64,000 bases of DNA from Tilletia caries (GCA_032718865.1 JALUTQ010000040.1:806001-870000); one strand, 5' to 3'. Counted from the first letter of the stretch, positions 19,252-33,095 are shown. The notes: a model not told the origin generated them from the letters alone. Numbers and translations: made by a program.

Positions 19252-22200
19252 GATGAAGGCGGAGATATGGTTGAAGGTGTCCGGAGGTAGTGGTGGAGGA
19301 TGGAGGTAGGGCCGGGGAGGGGAAAGGAGGGCGAAGGATGGGGGATGGGAGTGTGTTGGCGGTGGTGTGCGGAAAGGCTCAACTGGTGATGGACCAAGGT
19401 TCTGAACCGAGTACTTGTACTTCTTGGAGGACGGCGTGTGACCGACGGTGAGGTACAGGAAGAAGGAGGTGGGTACCAGTGACGTTTGAGGTCACGTTGG
19501 CGCGGCAGAGCGATAGGCTCAAGGGGCGGTCTGCACGGGGATTGGAATGGGCGCAAGTATGTCCAGGCGTTAAAGGTTGGTGCCAGCGTCTGGGATGAGG
19601 GAGAAAGGAGGTGAAGCTGTTTGGACTTGGTCGGGGAGGAAAGCTACGTCGAAGGCGAGAGCGGTTGAGCAAACAGATGTCAGGGGGTGGATCCGACCGT
19701 TGAGATGTGGGCGAAGGAAGGGTTGATAAGGGCGACCGGCGGAGAGGGCGCTGGAAGAAGTAGGGAGGGAGGGCGTGATTGAAGTGGGATCGGATGGAAG
19801 ACCTGAGCTTGGCGTAAAGGAAGAGAGCTACGGAGACCGACGACCTGCGGGCTGGAAGGATATGCAAAGCGTAAAAATAAAAGGAAGAAATGTGTCCAGA
19901 CCTGGCGTAGAAGCACTGCTTCGGTCCCTGAGGCGTGGATGCGGCGAAGGGGGAAAAGGCCTAGGACGAGTGAGGAATGCGTTGAGTGTACTCGGAAAGG
20001 TTGTCTAAACCTTGCGAAGATACGACCAGCGGCACCGACGAAGGGAGAGGGGAGAGGTGAAGGGAGGAAAAGGTTTGGAGGGAGAAAGAAGTAAAACCAA
20101 ACACACGAAGTGGACTGACGTACTCCAGGCACGCAGATGCAGACTCAATCAGGGATTGGGTTGCGGGAAGGAAAAAAAAAAAAAGAAAGGGGAAGAGGTG
20201 AAGCGAGAACCCGGCCGATCGGAAAGGAGGTGAGAATGGGATGGGAAAAAGGGAATGGGGAGGTGGTGGAAGGGGAAGAGATATCCCAGGTTTTGGAGCG
20301 AAAACAAGGGGTAAATGCGATTGGGAAAGCTGAAGCCAAGGGCGCGGATTGCAGCAAGACACATGCAGCACACAGAGAATCTACTGCAGCAAGGGAACTA
20401 GTCCGAAAAAGTAAATTCGTCAGCAGTCAGTAGTACGACCAAGGTTAACGCACAGAGGTGACGCACCCGTCGCTATAGGCTCTTGACCACTGGGATCACT
20501 GGACGGAGGCAGTACAGCTGTGGCACGGACAAGGCCAGATCACAGCCGCTCACCGCTCACCGCTCAGGCGCTCATGCAGTCCGCTCGGCGCTCAGCAGAC
20601 CAAATAATCTGAGCGCCGACACGCCCGCAGCGGTGATGGCAGTCTGGATCCAGCCAAATAAACAAAATAGAAAACGTTAGCCAACATGTGCGCACTCATA
20701 TATAGCCTGGGAATTAAATGCCTCAGAACACGCCCTGCCGGAAGGATTTTTCCAGGTAAATGGCAATAATATAGTCAGCGTGCGGTGGAAGAATAGTATC
20801 TGTTAATGTCAGATAGAGCATTGTGCAAGGAGATGATTGTCAGATAGCAGCAAGAAGCTGAGCGCTGACAGTAGTGTAACATCGGAAAGGCGAGTTGATC
20901 AGGTCTGCGTGCTGTCGTTGTTAGCACGAAGGGGCGAATGGTGGGGCAAATGCCGTCGAGATCGCTGCCGCAAGGGGGGTCGGAAGGAGTTGGGGCATCA
21001 AGCCTGCATCGGCCAAAACGGCGGACCGGGCAAGGCCAAAGCGGCAACGTCTGTCCTATCGCGCTGCTGTGACTGTGCAAGTGCTGCACGCGGGAACCGG
21101 ATTATAGTCGGTGGTGATGGTGGTCGTTACGGGAATCGGGGACAGAAAGGGAGATGCTGAGGCGGTGAGGGAAAAGGTTAACAAACAAAAAACATGGAAA
21201 ATGGGCAACGCGCAAAAGGCGAGACTCGCTGTGTGCCCGCAGGGTTCCAGATTCGTCCCTTCAACCGTTGCGCCCGCCCGCAACGGGCAATGGCCAGATC
21301 CGGTTTTTACCAGTTTGCTTATTTACTCGCGACTTCTGACCGTTGTCCCTCATCAATATGAGAACAAAGACGACACTGTTGACAACAAAGACGACACTGT
21401 TGACCCAAACAAAGGCAGATGTGTATTTTTCCGGTCCCCGACCCACTTCGTCTCGTCGTCGAGGTTGGGCCACCGTTATCATCATTATTGAAATTTATCA
21501 TTATTGAAATGATGCTCGAAATACTCGATGTATGAACGTCTGAAGCACAGGGTGTTATGTTAGGCTCGTCGTTAACATCAGTTCGTCACTACTGTACCAC
21601 TCCCGTTCACATATATAGACCAGCGCGGCATCGAACCTTTTGCTGCCCTCAGCATGCATTATCCGTCTTCTTCCCCGCGACTTTCATCCCTATAATCATG
21701 ATGCAAGAAGCACAGGAGAAATGGCCCTCCCAATCTCTTTGTCAATCCTCCGAATAGGTACAGCTATTGGGCAAGATTGGGATTTGTCAATACCTTAAGG
21801 GTATTGTCGTACCTATTGCAGGTTCAGGGATTTTGGACCTATTTTTAGCGCAGAAGACCACCAGACGAGTCTCACCTCACCCGTGTTTGGAGTATCTTCG
21901 ACGCGACGACGCGTCAAGTCACGTGCTCAGTCCTGACCTTACAGATGCTCGGGCCCAAACGCGGCAGGATCACCGCGGGCATAGGCCCATTGAATTACGC
22001 TTGCCTGATATACTCTCCTCGCGGAAAGGCAGGGCGGGGGGTGGCGCACTCATCGTGTGGCCACGCTCCCAGCGTCAGCATCCTCCGCGAGCCGGGGCAG
22101 GTGTCCAGACGACCGCCACCCATCCAGATCGCCTCCAGAAAAGGGTAGCGGATTGGGATTGAGACTCTGAAACTTTTTAGCGTCAAAACCAAGTTTCAAT

Positions 22201-24490
22201 TTAAAGGGATTGGGATTTTACAACAGCTTGTCAGGCGTATCTCTCAATGACAAGGCTATTGGACCCCCCCCAATAGCATAGCTGTTGTATAGCTATTGCT
22301 CTAAACAATCCTAACCCCCTTTCTCCTGTGCATGTATACCAAGGTGGAGGATTTCGAAGGTTTATGCTGGCTGATGAGCTCAATAAACGCTTAAGAACCA
22401 TTTGATTAGTGCAAAGTGCCCATTCTAGTAGGTCATCATGGAACCTCTCTACTACTTCCTGCAACAAACAAACCTGATATCTGAGAAGAAAGCCCCCACT
22501 CCCCTTTCTCCACCACGTCGACGCCTGATGTTGAGCGTTGCGCAGACTTGACTGTAAGCATTTCGACCAGCAAACGCAGAATCTCCATATCCTTGCTTTA
22601 TAGGACAATGCCGAACAGCCTGCTGGTGACGCATCACAAATCACGTAGTAATCACGGGTCCACGTATATATGGATCAAGCAAATCGCAAAGATGGTCGAA
22701 TTAGAGCGAGCAAGTGAGAAGACCCGGTGCTACGGATGAGATTCTCACGGCGCTGTTCGGCACTCGTACATACAGTTGATTGCTCGCTGGCGGCATTTGC
22801 TGTGTATAGACTACTACTATACATAGAGGCGTATGTACTCCGTAGAGCACGTGGGGCAGACGATCAACATCTTCCTTCCTGTCTCCGCAGCGGAGATCAC
22901 GGATGGAGCTTGGAAGTCTGTAATAATTATGCGACGGAGTTCCTTTAGCTCACCAAAATCCCATCCCCATGAAGCAAAAGAAAAGGAAAGTCCCCCCCAC
23001 TACCGTGGTCGGCTGCAGGCCTGCAACCCCTTTGGCCCTTCTCAAGCCAAGTTATGTAGGCGCATGTCCTTATCCTGCGGTCCCGCTCCCAGGGTCCAGA
23101 TCTGTCAGCATGCTGAACGGCTAACACGCTGGCAGCGCATCAACTTCTCACGCGGCACGCGTGTCCCGGCGAGAATCGCAAGAGCAACCATCAATTGACA
23201 GAAGGAGTAGTGCTTCGTGAGTTCCTCGTGATCTGACATCTGCTGGCAAGTGACGGTGCTGGCGAGGAACCAGAATCGAACTGTTGAGGAGGTCATCGCA
23301 CGAGCTGCGTCGCTATCTTTATACTTGGACGAACAGGATGAACAGTCAGACGGAAATTAATGACGAAGCATGCTGAATGTGCGCTGCACACAGACGCGAG
23401 CAAGGCTAAGTGATGAGCGATGAGCAGGGAGGTATCGCTTCCTCACGTCGATATCATGGTCAAGGAAGAGACGAATACGCCTTTTATCTCCCGGTGCTCA
23501 CTCGATGCGATGCAACGGGAGGTCTATCCTGTGCAACGCAACTACTAGAACTCCTCATACCTCATGCCGCATGCCTGACGCCTGGCTCCTCACTCTGATA
23601 ACTCGAACTTTCCCAAAGCTGAGCTGTCAGCAGCATGAGGGCTTATCGACGTCGCTAGTTACTACCCGAGCCGACATCATCACAGTGATGGTCGAGGTCA
23701 AGGAGTCCAGGGGTAAAGCGTCGAGAGTTGAGGATGATGGGACAGCGAAGGCGATGAGGTTACTGCATCACATGGAAGATCAGCAATAATAAGATTTAGT
23801 GGCGCACATGCGCCACAAGATCGTCGCCCGCTGGGTACATAATAAGGTTTGCGGAACCTTGATGAGGCGTCGAACGTTTTGACTGTCGAAGTGCCCCGAA
23901 GTTCGAAGCGTTGTATGGCTTTTCAACGGTTTAGCCACGGCTGAACTATGATGATGACTAAGCAAATTGACGGACGCTTAACCTTATGCATGCTAATGCA
24001 GCTCCCTCTCGCCGCCTCCACTACCGACCACGTCCACTACTCGCGATGCAGTCATGCTGGCGGGACGATGAACGATGAGGCGATGGGGAACTACGATCTT
24101 CTCAGGTCAAAGCGAACGAGCGTCAAAAAGGGGTTCAATAAAAGAAAAAAAAATTGGACTGATAGGCGAGGTCGGTGGAAGTGGAGGCTCCTGCAGATAT
24201 CTGCAAGAGGAGTGAGGACAGACCCAGCGAGGTGGAGTCCATAGTGAAGGCATTTACGAGCTCTACAGACCTGCTGACCGGGTTTGACGCATGAAGCATG
24301 AAGCCTGAAGCGCCTGAAGAGGGACAGGAAGGGATTGGGACCAAGTGTGTTTGTCGGTGTTCGGTGAATGGTGATCGGTGATCGAGCAGTTGTGCATATT
24401 ATCCGGGTCTTCATATGCACATCTTAACAAACAAACTTCATCATTCGCCTTCCCTCCCATGACCCAACTCACGCAACTAAGACGCTTTGG
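19252..24490. other. long gene-poor region upstream of the cyclin and the LINE
   Basis: About 1.1 kb next to the cyclin is strongly biased (C/T on the cyclin strand), including an A-run at 20169-20181, and looks like promoter plus a long leader. The rest has many short frames but none with recognisable domains, codon-level continuity or splice support. A 21-nt direct repeat (AACAAAGACGACACTGTTGAC, two copies) lies at about 21362-21403. Confidence 0.45.
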
Positions 24491-27400
24491 ATGGCAAGAA
24501 CGAGGATCCCTGAGACGAGAGAAGGTGGTAGCAGCAGCACGCGCGTCCGGTGTCCGGCCGCGCGCTGCGCGGGCAAGCCTGCCCCGCTACACCTTGGCAC
24601 GCACATCAATCGCGTCCACTCCAGGAGGGACCCACTCCCCATCTCCCAAGCCCTTGCACTAGGCTACAAGGTCTGCGCGCAGTGCGACAAGTACGTCCTG
24701 ACTCGACAGCAGTCGCATCACTGCGCAGCAAACCAGCGGCGGACCGAAGGCAACGGCCGCCATCTGAGGTCTCAAACCTCATCGATCGGCACCTGGACCT
24801 CGCAGGTACAGCCGACACAAGAAAATTCTGTTCAAGCAGCCCCGGGGCGGCCCCCGAGCCACCAGGATCAGCCACAGGATGACGACTCGGACAGTGAGTA
24901 CCACGACGCAGAAGACGCGGAAGACGATGCTCCCGCCGCTCTGAAGGCCAGGTTCGTCAAGCTCGTCCAATTGCCCGGGATCGACACCTGCATCCCCATC
25001 AGCGCCGTGAAGGAGTGGATTGCGCTCACCCGACGGTTGGCCGAAGCGTACCTGGCCGACCCGACCAGCGAAGAGGCGCTCTTCAACATTCTTTTGGCGC
25101 CAAAGCGCCTCTTCTCGCCATGGCACGATAAACGTGCGCCTGTGAGCACCCTCACAGCGCGCATCAGAGTTTTGCCCGACACACCCTGGCCCAAGGATCC
25201 CGCTCTTGTGACCCGAGCTCCCCGCCCGCTGGCTCACGTGGCGGAGCGAGTGCACTCCCAGGTCAAGAAGGGCTTTCTCAGCAAGGCGGCGAAGCTGCTC
25301 GCGGAGGGCTCAACCATCGCGCCGAAGAACCAAGCGACGATGGACGCTCTGCGGGCACTTAATCCCCCAGGCCCCCTCAATCCTTTTCCCCTCGAAGGTG
25401 GAGCGCCACAGCTCTCAGCTCTGGCAAAGGAGGACGACGAGATTCGAGCGGCAGTGCGCAAGATTGCTCGGGATACGAGCGGAGGACCCTCCGGTTGGAC
25501 TCAACCTCTCCTTGCCCTCGCGATGAGAACTGCGGATTTCTGCGCTTTCACCCGCAAGTTGGCGCAACAGATCGCAATGGGGACCGCACCTGGACGCGAC
25601 ATGCTCTGTGCAGCGGTCATCACGCCTTTGAACAAGGCCAAAGGGGGTATCCAACCAATTGCGGTAGGCGACCTCTTTTTCCGACTCTGCGGCAAACTGG
25701 TGCTGGCGGCGGCAAGGACGGATAAAGCACTGCTCCCAGTCCAGCTGGGTGTAGGTTCCAGAGGTGGCTGCGAGCCCCTTACCCGCTTGGGGGAGCGCAT
25801 CGTCAGTGGGGAGATCACACACTTCTCCACCTTCACCTTCCTCGACGCCCGCAACGCCTACGGCATCATGTGCCGACGACGAATCGCCACTGCGGTAAAG
25901 GATTTCTGCCCAGACCTCTACCGCGCCGCCAAGTGGAAGTACAACGAGCCCAGCCAACTCTTCGTGATTGGTAACGACGGAGTTGAGATCATACAGTCGT
26001 CTCAGGGCCTCCATCAGGGTTGTCCCTTCTCCGCCTTGTTCTTTTCCGCAGCAGCACGGCCTTTCCTGGTCGATCTGCAGAAGGAGCTAGGAGAAGGGGC
26101 CTTGGTGACGGGTTACATCGACGACATTCCCATCTTCTCGCAGGAGCCAGGGACGCTGAAGAAGGTCATCGATTTTTATGGAGGCAGCGAGAGCGGACGG
26201 AATAGATTATGGGATCCAATTGAATGAGGGTAAATGTGTGGAGAAAACAGTTGACGAGGTTCGGACGGAGGGTTTGGAGATGTTGGGTACGATGCTGGGT
26301 GGCACGGAGGCAAGAAGGACCTTTTTGACGACGAAGATCGACCAGCAGCAAAAAATTCTCAGCAATTTGCAGCTGCTCCTCGGTCAAGACGCGTACCTCC
26401 TTCTCCGTCTCTGCACCCAACACAACCTCCGGCACCTGCTCCGAATTCTCCCGTCCGAAGATCTGCAAGAACTGTGGGCAAGGCACGACTTCAATCTCCG
26501 CCAGCAGCTCCAGATCATCCGGGGCATCAACCAGTTCGAAGGCAGGCACGATCAAGACCTCTTTGCCCTTCCCCTGACGCTCGGCGGCTTCGGCGTCCCC
26601 CGTTTCCAGGATATCCAACCTCATGCACGAGGCGCGATGACGGAGGCGACGGACGAGATGATAGAGGTCAGGTTTGGCATTGGAGTGGACGGATTTAGGG
26701 TGATCAGGGTGGAGGAGGAGGACCCAGACGGCGGTGAGCAGAGGGCGGACGAGGCAGCACCCGCCAAGCGTCTTACATCTCAAAGTCGCCGGTGTCACAA
26801 GATGTACGAGGTCAAGCAGGAGCAGCTCATCGAAACGCTGCCCCTTATCCAGGTGGCCGCGGTACTCGAGCACGGCTCCAGGCTCGGATGCGCATGGGCT
26901 TTCGCGATTCCTTTCGACAAGGAACACACACTTTCGGAACGCGATATGCAGGCCTGCTTCCGTATGCGGAGCCTCGTGGCCACGGCAACCACGTGTGCTA
27001 AGTGCACACAGCCGACGCAACACGGACACGACGACGTCTGCAGGCACCGGCTTCAACGACGTACCCTCCGCCACGACTTCATCAAGAACCAAGTCGGCCA
27101 GGCGTTGGGGCGTGTGCCAGGAACAACGATGATCATCGAACCTCCAGTGAAGTGCGAGGGAAAAGACAGAAGGACCGACTTGCGTGTTTCAGGACCGGGC
27201 GCCCCAGGTGGAGGAGTCGTTGATTACGACCTCACTTTCATCTCCATGGGAGCGGCCAGTATGCTGAAGCGAACGATTGGGGCCAAGGCAATGAAGAAGC
27301 AGCAGGAGGATGGCAAGAGGGCAGCTGCTGAGTGGTGTATTAGGGAGGAGTTGGGCAGTGCGGCGAGGGCAAAGGACAAGATTTACAAGAAGTGGGTGCC

Positions 27401-27570
27401 GTCGGCATTCACACCATTGGTATGGTCGCTGGGTGGTTATGAGCATGCAGAGGTCACTAGGACCATGGAACATTGGGCGGTCATCATTCCTTCCTTCTCC
27501 CATATCCTTCAAGTAGCCTCGATTTCTCTGCTGCGTACCCGCGCCATGTCTTTCTGTCTCTAGACAGAGA
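24440..27570 (+). mobile_element. non-LTR retrotransposon with restriction-like endonuclease (R2/CRE-type)
   Basis: One long coding region has N-terminal zinc fingers, a central non-LTR RT and a C-terminal restriction-like endonuclease, the layout of the R2/NeSL/CRE lineages and not of APE-type LINEs. The Cryptococcus CnL1 element is of this general kind in fungi. I found no clear target duplication or poly(A), so the ends are approximate. Confidence 0.8.
24491..27563 (+). pseudogene. RT plus restriction-like endonuclease polyprotein with one frameshift
   Basis: The N terminus carries two Cys/His fingers (a CPAARC...HINRVH stretch and CAQCDKYVLTRQQSHHC). The RT shows SGGPSGW, the palm A block STFTFLDARNAYGI, the B block SSQGLHQGCPFS and the catalytic GYIDDI. 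The C-terminal endonuclease has a CCHC knuckle (CAKCTQPTQHGHDDVC), RHDFIKNQV, and RRTDLRV followed by VDYDLTFIS, fitting a PD-(D/E)XK core. At 26173-26177 a run of five T shifts the frame: VIDF must continue as MEAARADGIDYG, which needs four T. Apart from this single base the roughly 1,020-codon frame is open, suggesting a recent insertion. Confidence 0.8.
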
Positions 27571-29419
27571 GAGGCGTTTCCAGGTTTATTTTGTAGCTAG
27601 ACCGTTTACTCCACGACCACCACAATCACACCCATGGGGCCCCATGCCCCATGTTCTGTACCGCCTCTTGTGTATATGTGTGTCGATGATCCTCGTATCT
27701 TTCCCAAAGATTGACGCCCTGCCACAAGAGTTGACCAAGCGATGAGGCGTGAGGGCGAGGTCTTCGATGCCGACGTGAATTCTGTCATCGCTATGCTCAT
27801 CTCCAAACCTTGCGAGCGAGCTTCGGAGGATTCGCCTTGCACTATGATACTACCGTATACCCTTCGAGGTCATGTCATCATTCACTAACTATCTCCTTGC
27901 AGCAGTGTAGGTCCGTCCTACCCTCATCGCTCATCAGATCCTGCTGAGCGCTGAGAGCGAAGGGACATCTGGAGAACGGAGGATTAGGCATGATGTTCCG
28001 TTCAACCATGCCGATACCATGGCCAGCAGCTGCAGTTCAAAAAAAATCGCAACCTGGCCTTGTCCTACATCCTGAACTTGGGGAAGGCGAGACCCCGGAA
28101 ATGCTATGGACAGACGGGCCAGCTGATCTCGAATAATGCTCACTACTCACTTGCTCACCGCTCACCTGACACCTCCGAATTTCCGACTGATCTCTCTTGA
28201 GCCGCGGGCGGGGGTGGTTACTAACGAATAGCGATACTTCCAGCAAACAGGTCCCTGCTATCTGTGTGTACATATGTGTGAGAAAAATATTTGGACCTTT
28301 GAGCCACCGACCCAGCCGGTCTCGCCGCTCGTCCTTTGTCTCGAGCTTGGACTACTGGAAGGACCAAGCCCCGACGGCGTGTGAAATGTGAAAGCTTCGG
28401 CCCCACGAATCAGGGCGACAAATATTGATTCATTCTGAAGGGAAAGTAACCTTTCGCCGAGCTCATCGTCCTTCACCGCTTCACCGCAATCGACTTTCTG
28501 GTTATTGTCTGTCCGTATCGTCCTTCACTAACCTCACCCTGTGTGCTGCTCGTCGATGGCAAGCGGCGAGCACCGCAGCAAAGAGACACTATCGGGCCAT
28601 GAGGTTCAGTGATGTGAATAGTAGTCGTCCCGTGGTCTATACTATACGGTCCACTCTCAAGCAGAAAGTTGCCCCTGGGAGCGTTCTGCTGCCGCTGCGT
28701 CTGCATGTGCATCGGCGTCTGCGTCTGCTTCGTCCCGTTGCCTGAGATTGGGAAGAACTACTCTCTCATAAGAAATCGCGTTCAGAAGTCAGCGGCCAGC
28801 AGCTACGGTTCTCGGCAGGCCACTGTTAGGTGAGTGAGGGAACGATAACGTGCCGCCCGCGTCCGCGGCGAGAATGTGAGCGAACAACAATGACAATCAT
28901 GGCTGGGTGTTTGGCTTTGGCCTCCAAGGCTCCAAGCAAGAGCAAACACAAACAGAGCAAACACAAACATGGGGAAGAGGCAGCAAAATGGGAAATACTC
29001 GTGGTACTGAGCGGCGAGTGATCGAGCATTCCCGCGTCTCGGGCTGCGGATGATGGAAATCGAAGATGGTTGATATGATCGTGAACGAAGCGAGTGAGAG
29101 GCAAACAGACGGGTCGTCAAGGTACAATACAGATATATGTCCTTGTTTATAAATAATGCGGGAATCTCTTCGTGTTTGTCGGTCTGCCAAGTGGGAATCC
29201 GATCGAGGCATTATTGAGATGTTTGTCCCACCGTCAACCTCGATCTTGTCCCCCGTCGGACGGAGTACAGTAGAGGTGGGCAAGTGAAATGTGAAGTCGA
29301 ATGGAAGAGGTGGGGTTGAAATCCGTGAAGATGTGGACGCGAGCAATCCAAACCAAGGCGCGCACAAGGAAGGACCTGCCGATTTTCGGCATCTGTATGT
29401 ATCGTCGAATCGCCCATAC
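27564..29419. other. intergenic region between the LINE and the acyltransferase 3' end
   Basis: I see no gene. Short direct repeats occur (GAGCAAACACAAACA twice near 28938-28968). Frames here are short and without domains. Confidence 0.45.
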
Positions 29420-32400
29420 TCAGATCCGACTCTCGTCCTGGTTCCGGCGACTCCACTCCACAACCGGCGGATAACTCTGCTGAAGGAGCGCCATCACCCG
29501 CGTACCGACAACCTGATCACGCCGCTCCTTACCCTCCCGGCGGAACGTGCCCAGATGCTCAAGGAAATTCCAAAGTCGGCCCTCGGCCAAGCTCGTCCCC
29601 TTCGCATCGTACGCTGGGCGGTACTCCGGGTTGAGCGCCACAAGGGGCACCGGTTTCGCAGCGGCCGATTTGCGACGCATGATCATCCCGCGTTCTTCGT
29701 ACCGAGCGAACGCTTGGGCCAGCGTGGCTTGGTTCACGGCCTCCAGGTAGCTCAGCTCCCCCTGCGCGTACAGCGTCTTGCCGAAGAGCTGGGCCAGGCG
29801 CTCAAAGTCCTTGGCGGCGAACCAGGGGACGTCACTGTCGGCCGACTTGCCCTTAGGCATCGGCGGCGCGAGGTAGAGGAGCGAACATGCCGCAAGCCAG
29901 TAGCCTTCAACGAAGGGCCAGATGAGGAAGCTTGAGTGAAATAGAGAGAGAGAATCAGCTTGCCATGTTCCCCCTTTGCAATAAAACGAAGAACCAAAAA
30001 GGGATCCACTCACAGGAACGCATCAAAGTTCTCCCGTCCACCCTCCCTCTCCTCATCCGAAAGCCCCACCTCCCGATGTTCCTGCCCCTTCTTCCCATCC
30101 GCAGCAGGCCCGACAGCAAGGACGCCCTCCCTCTGCATATGCTCGACCGTCTTGACCAGGTTGACCTCAAGACTGTCGGTCCCGAACACAAACTCGTTCC
30201 GGAGCAGCTGGGAAATGAAGCCACACTCGCGGACGAGCTCGCCCATGGTCATCGTGTTGTCCGACGACTTCTTTATCGCGCTGTAGAGGGTGACGGAAAT
30301 GAGGGATTCGGAGACGAAGATGTGCAAGACTTGGTTTCGGTAGAACGAGAGCTGAAAAAAACGCAGGAAAGTCCAGTCAGGCACTTGTGACATCTCGATT
30401 AAATCACGCCCTTGCAGCACGCAAAGAAAAAAGGGACTCACCTCAAAGTGCTTCTCAGGCTCGTACGTGGGTTCCATCACCTCGCGCGTCTGCTCTGTGA
30501 TGAGGCCCTTCATCAGACCAAGCGCACGGTCAACGACGTCGGCAGTGGACATCTGACCAAAGTCAGCGACGGTGTAGCCGCGGGCGATGATGATGTCCCT
30601 GAGCCACTCGACACGCCGGATGAGTGAACTTCGGCCGATACCCTAGAGCCACAAGAAAGGGGGGAAGTGAGTGTTAGAGCAGAAAAAACGTCGAGTGCGA
30701 AAAAAGACGTGGAAAAGCACTTACCCGTCCACGCAAGATGAGGACGATCGTGCCGACCAGGGCAGCAGGCATGACGACGCTGATACTGTTAATATCACTC
30801 AAGACTCGGTACCCCCACGCCTTCAAGAAGGTGACCTTATCCTTCTCATTGCCCTTGATGTCAAGCTGGGCGACCTCCTTGCCCTTATTCCACGGCGCAT
30901 CCGCGTCCACCCCAACGACCGGTGGCGGTGCCGCTCTTCGCTCGACCTGCTCGGACATGAAGCCTTTGAGCGACCAGGGCGTCTTGAAGCGGATATCGAT
31001 CCGGCCCATCTTCAACTGCAACACCGAGCTCGATCCGGAGAGGAGACCAAAGAGGGACTCTTGCTCCTTGGGTTTGCCCAGCAGCTCGGAGACGTACGTC
31101 TCGGTCTCGATTACGCCGTCGTACTGGAGGGATACGGGGCAGACCCAGACATCGGTGGTGCGACCGGCGAGGAGGCCTTCGAGAATGTTTTTGAGGATTC
31201 CTATCTTGGGTGGGAGGAGCTTTCCGGTTCGGGAGCGTGTGCCTTCGATGAAGCATTCGAGGTTCTTTCCGGCGCCGAGGAGTTGCTCGATGTACTATTG
31301 GCAATTTTTGTTTGTTCAGCGTCAAGCAGGAAATGAATCGAACTTTCAACAGAAGTGACCTCAGTCAGGAAATACTCACCTCGCGAATGACGACGGGGTA
31401 AAGCTGATCACCGGCGAAGGTGCGGCGAATGAAGAAGGCTCCACCGCCACGTAGGATGTCACCAACGACCGGAATATCCTGAGTTCGTTCCGGGGCGGGT
31501 CAGAACCAATTGTGCTAGAGTGTCCATGTCGAGGAAGGAAGTGCTCACCAAGTTTTCGCCGGCAATAATATGAGGCAAGGCGATGCCGAGACGGTACATG
31601 AGCCAGGACATGGTGAGGTAGTCGATGTGACTCTTGTGGCAGGGGAGGAAGATGATGGACTCTTTCCGTTCGGCGGCCAGGGCGGCGACGCGACGGAGCT
31701 CGAGAACTTGAGGGACGGAGACGTGTATACCCTGGAAATTTGCAAGGCGGGGAGGAGTGTGAGCATCGTGTGTGTACAGCAGGATGTTGGGAGGAGTTTA
31801 CTGACCTGGTGGTACATGCGCAAGAGAACATTGTTCATGGCGCCAGCAAAGGCTCGAATGAAGGGCATCCTGATTAAGGTACGAGTTTGAGTGAAAGATA
31901 GAGAGGGATTGAAAGAAAAAAAAATTAGAATCAGGAGCACGCTGGAACATATCCGCGCAAGTACTCGAACTCACGAATCGAGTCTGGCGGCACTCTTCTC
32001 CATCATGGCACGTGCGACATCGGTGAGCTGGAGTTCGAGCTCGGCGCGTTTCTGAGCCTTGTACGCCTCAAGATGCCTCCGTGCTCGTTGGGCCCTGGTC
32101 TCTGTTGGATGGGACTGGGCGGAGGTGAGGGAGGGCACGAGTGATTCGTATGCGATCCATGCGGAAGTGCGTTTGCCGGCGCGCGTCAACACTGAGGAAG
32201 AAGAGGAGGAAGAAGAAGAAGAAGAAGAAGGGGAGGGGAGGGATGCGGCTGCTGCGGCGGAGCGAAGTTGGAGCTCGGTCTCTCGGGCCGGGTCGTCCTC
32301 TGATCCGATACTGGCTGCGATGGTGCTCTTCGTCTCCTCGGCTGCGAGGGCGAGTTCTTCCTTTGCGAGAAGCTGATCGATGCGCTTGGTCGCGAGGGCA

Positions 32401-32819
32401 CGGATGCGGAGCTTGACCGCGTCGGACCCGAGGACGGATCGGATGGACTCCTGGGAGGAGCCAGGGTAGAGGATGGGTGCGCCGATGTAGGAGTCGTACC
32501 CGCGCCATCCTGTTCCCTGCGAATAAGCCCAGGCCTGGGAGATCCAGCCGAGGGGATCGTTGCGGAAGTGTGCGGTGTGACCCTCGACGACGTTGAGGGA
32601 CGTGTTCCCGTCTGGAGCCTCGAGGTCGTGGCTGTTTGGGTTGGCTGCGAGGGCTGCTGCTGCTGCTGCTGCTGCTGGGTTCACGGTTGCTGTTCCGCGC
32701 AGGGGGTCGTACAGCTGTGCGACCAGCGGCGGGAAGGCGGCCGACGCCGGGGCCGGGGCCAGCGGGAGCGGCGGGGCTGGGGCTGAGCCTGAGTCTGGTG
32801 AGTCTGGAGGCGGCGCCAT
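29420..32819 (-). CDS. PlsB/GPAT-type glycerol-3-phosphate (or DHAP) acyltransferase
   Basis: It acylates glycerol-3-phosphate or dihydroxyacetone phosphate, the first step of glycerolipid synthesis. Eight minus-strand exons (31975-32819, 31806-31869, 31549-31731, 31380-31478, 30725-31294, 30442-30642, 30014-30351, 29420-29930) give 936 aa in frame. The four acyltransferase motifs are present in order: HKSHID (H-x4-D, about residue 335), GGAFFIRR (about 376), [11 protein letters not shown] (about 412) and CPVSLQYD. The roughly 300-aa N terminus is Ala/Pro/Ser-rich with a long Ser run. The PlsB-like C-terminal helical region follows ([32 protein letters not shown]). Membrane association is expected; the organelle cannot be read from the sequence. 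It is divergent from PEX3 across 276 bp. Confidence 0.87.
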
Positions 32820-33095
32820 CTTTCCACTCAGTCTCTTGATTCGAAGGCGGCGGTGAGGTATGTATGTAGCGAGTGAGATGTGAGAGTGAGTGATGGCCTG
32901 GGGAAATGGGAAGTAGTCAGTGTACTAGTGACGTGACTGGCTGGTGCGGGGTGGAGCGTGGGAAAATGAGACCTCCACATGAGCCTTCCTTCTCAGTCAA
33001 CTGCGGCGAGCTCGACATCGACGTTGTTAGCATTGCCATTGCCATTGCCATTGCCATTGCCATTGCCATTGCCATTGCAACGAGGCGAGGACAGC
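32820..33095. promoter_or_regulatory. divergent promoter between the acyltransferase and PEX3
   Basis: 276 bases separate two divergent start codons, so the promoter is shared or back to back. It includes an eight-copy hexanucleotide repeat just before the PEX3 start. Confidence 0.55.
33031..33079 (+). repeat. ATTGCC hexanucleotide microsatellite
   Basis: About eight tandem copies of ATTGCC end 17 bases before the chosen PEX3 start. If translation began at the upstream in-frame ATG (32979), the repeat would encode alternating Leu-Pro. Confidence 0.9.

Noticed and set aside
20133..20373. Overlapping frames in the purine-rich tract
   Set aside because: They are produced by the A/G bias of the cyclin leader (Lys/Glu/Gly-rich or Phe/Ser/Pro-rich) and lack protein features.
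25415..27092. Minus-strand frames of 200-300 codons opposite the LINE
   Set aside because: They are shadows of the RT/endonuclease coding strand, with no recognisable motif.
32059..32416. Plus-strand frames with long Glu runs
   Set aside because: They are the reverse of the Ser run in the acyltransferase N terminus (GAA/GAG repeats opposite TTC/CTC) and are not genes.
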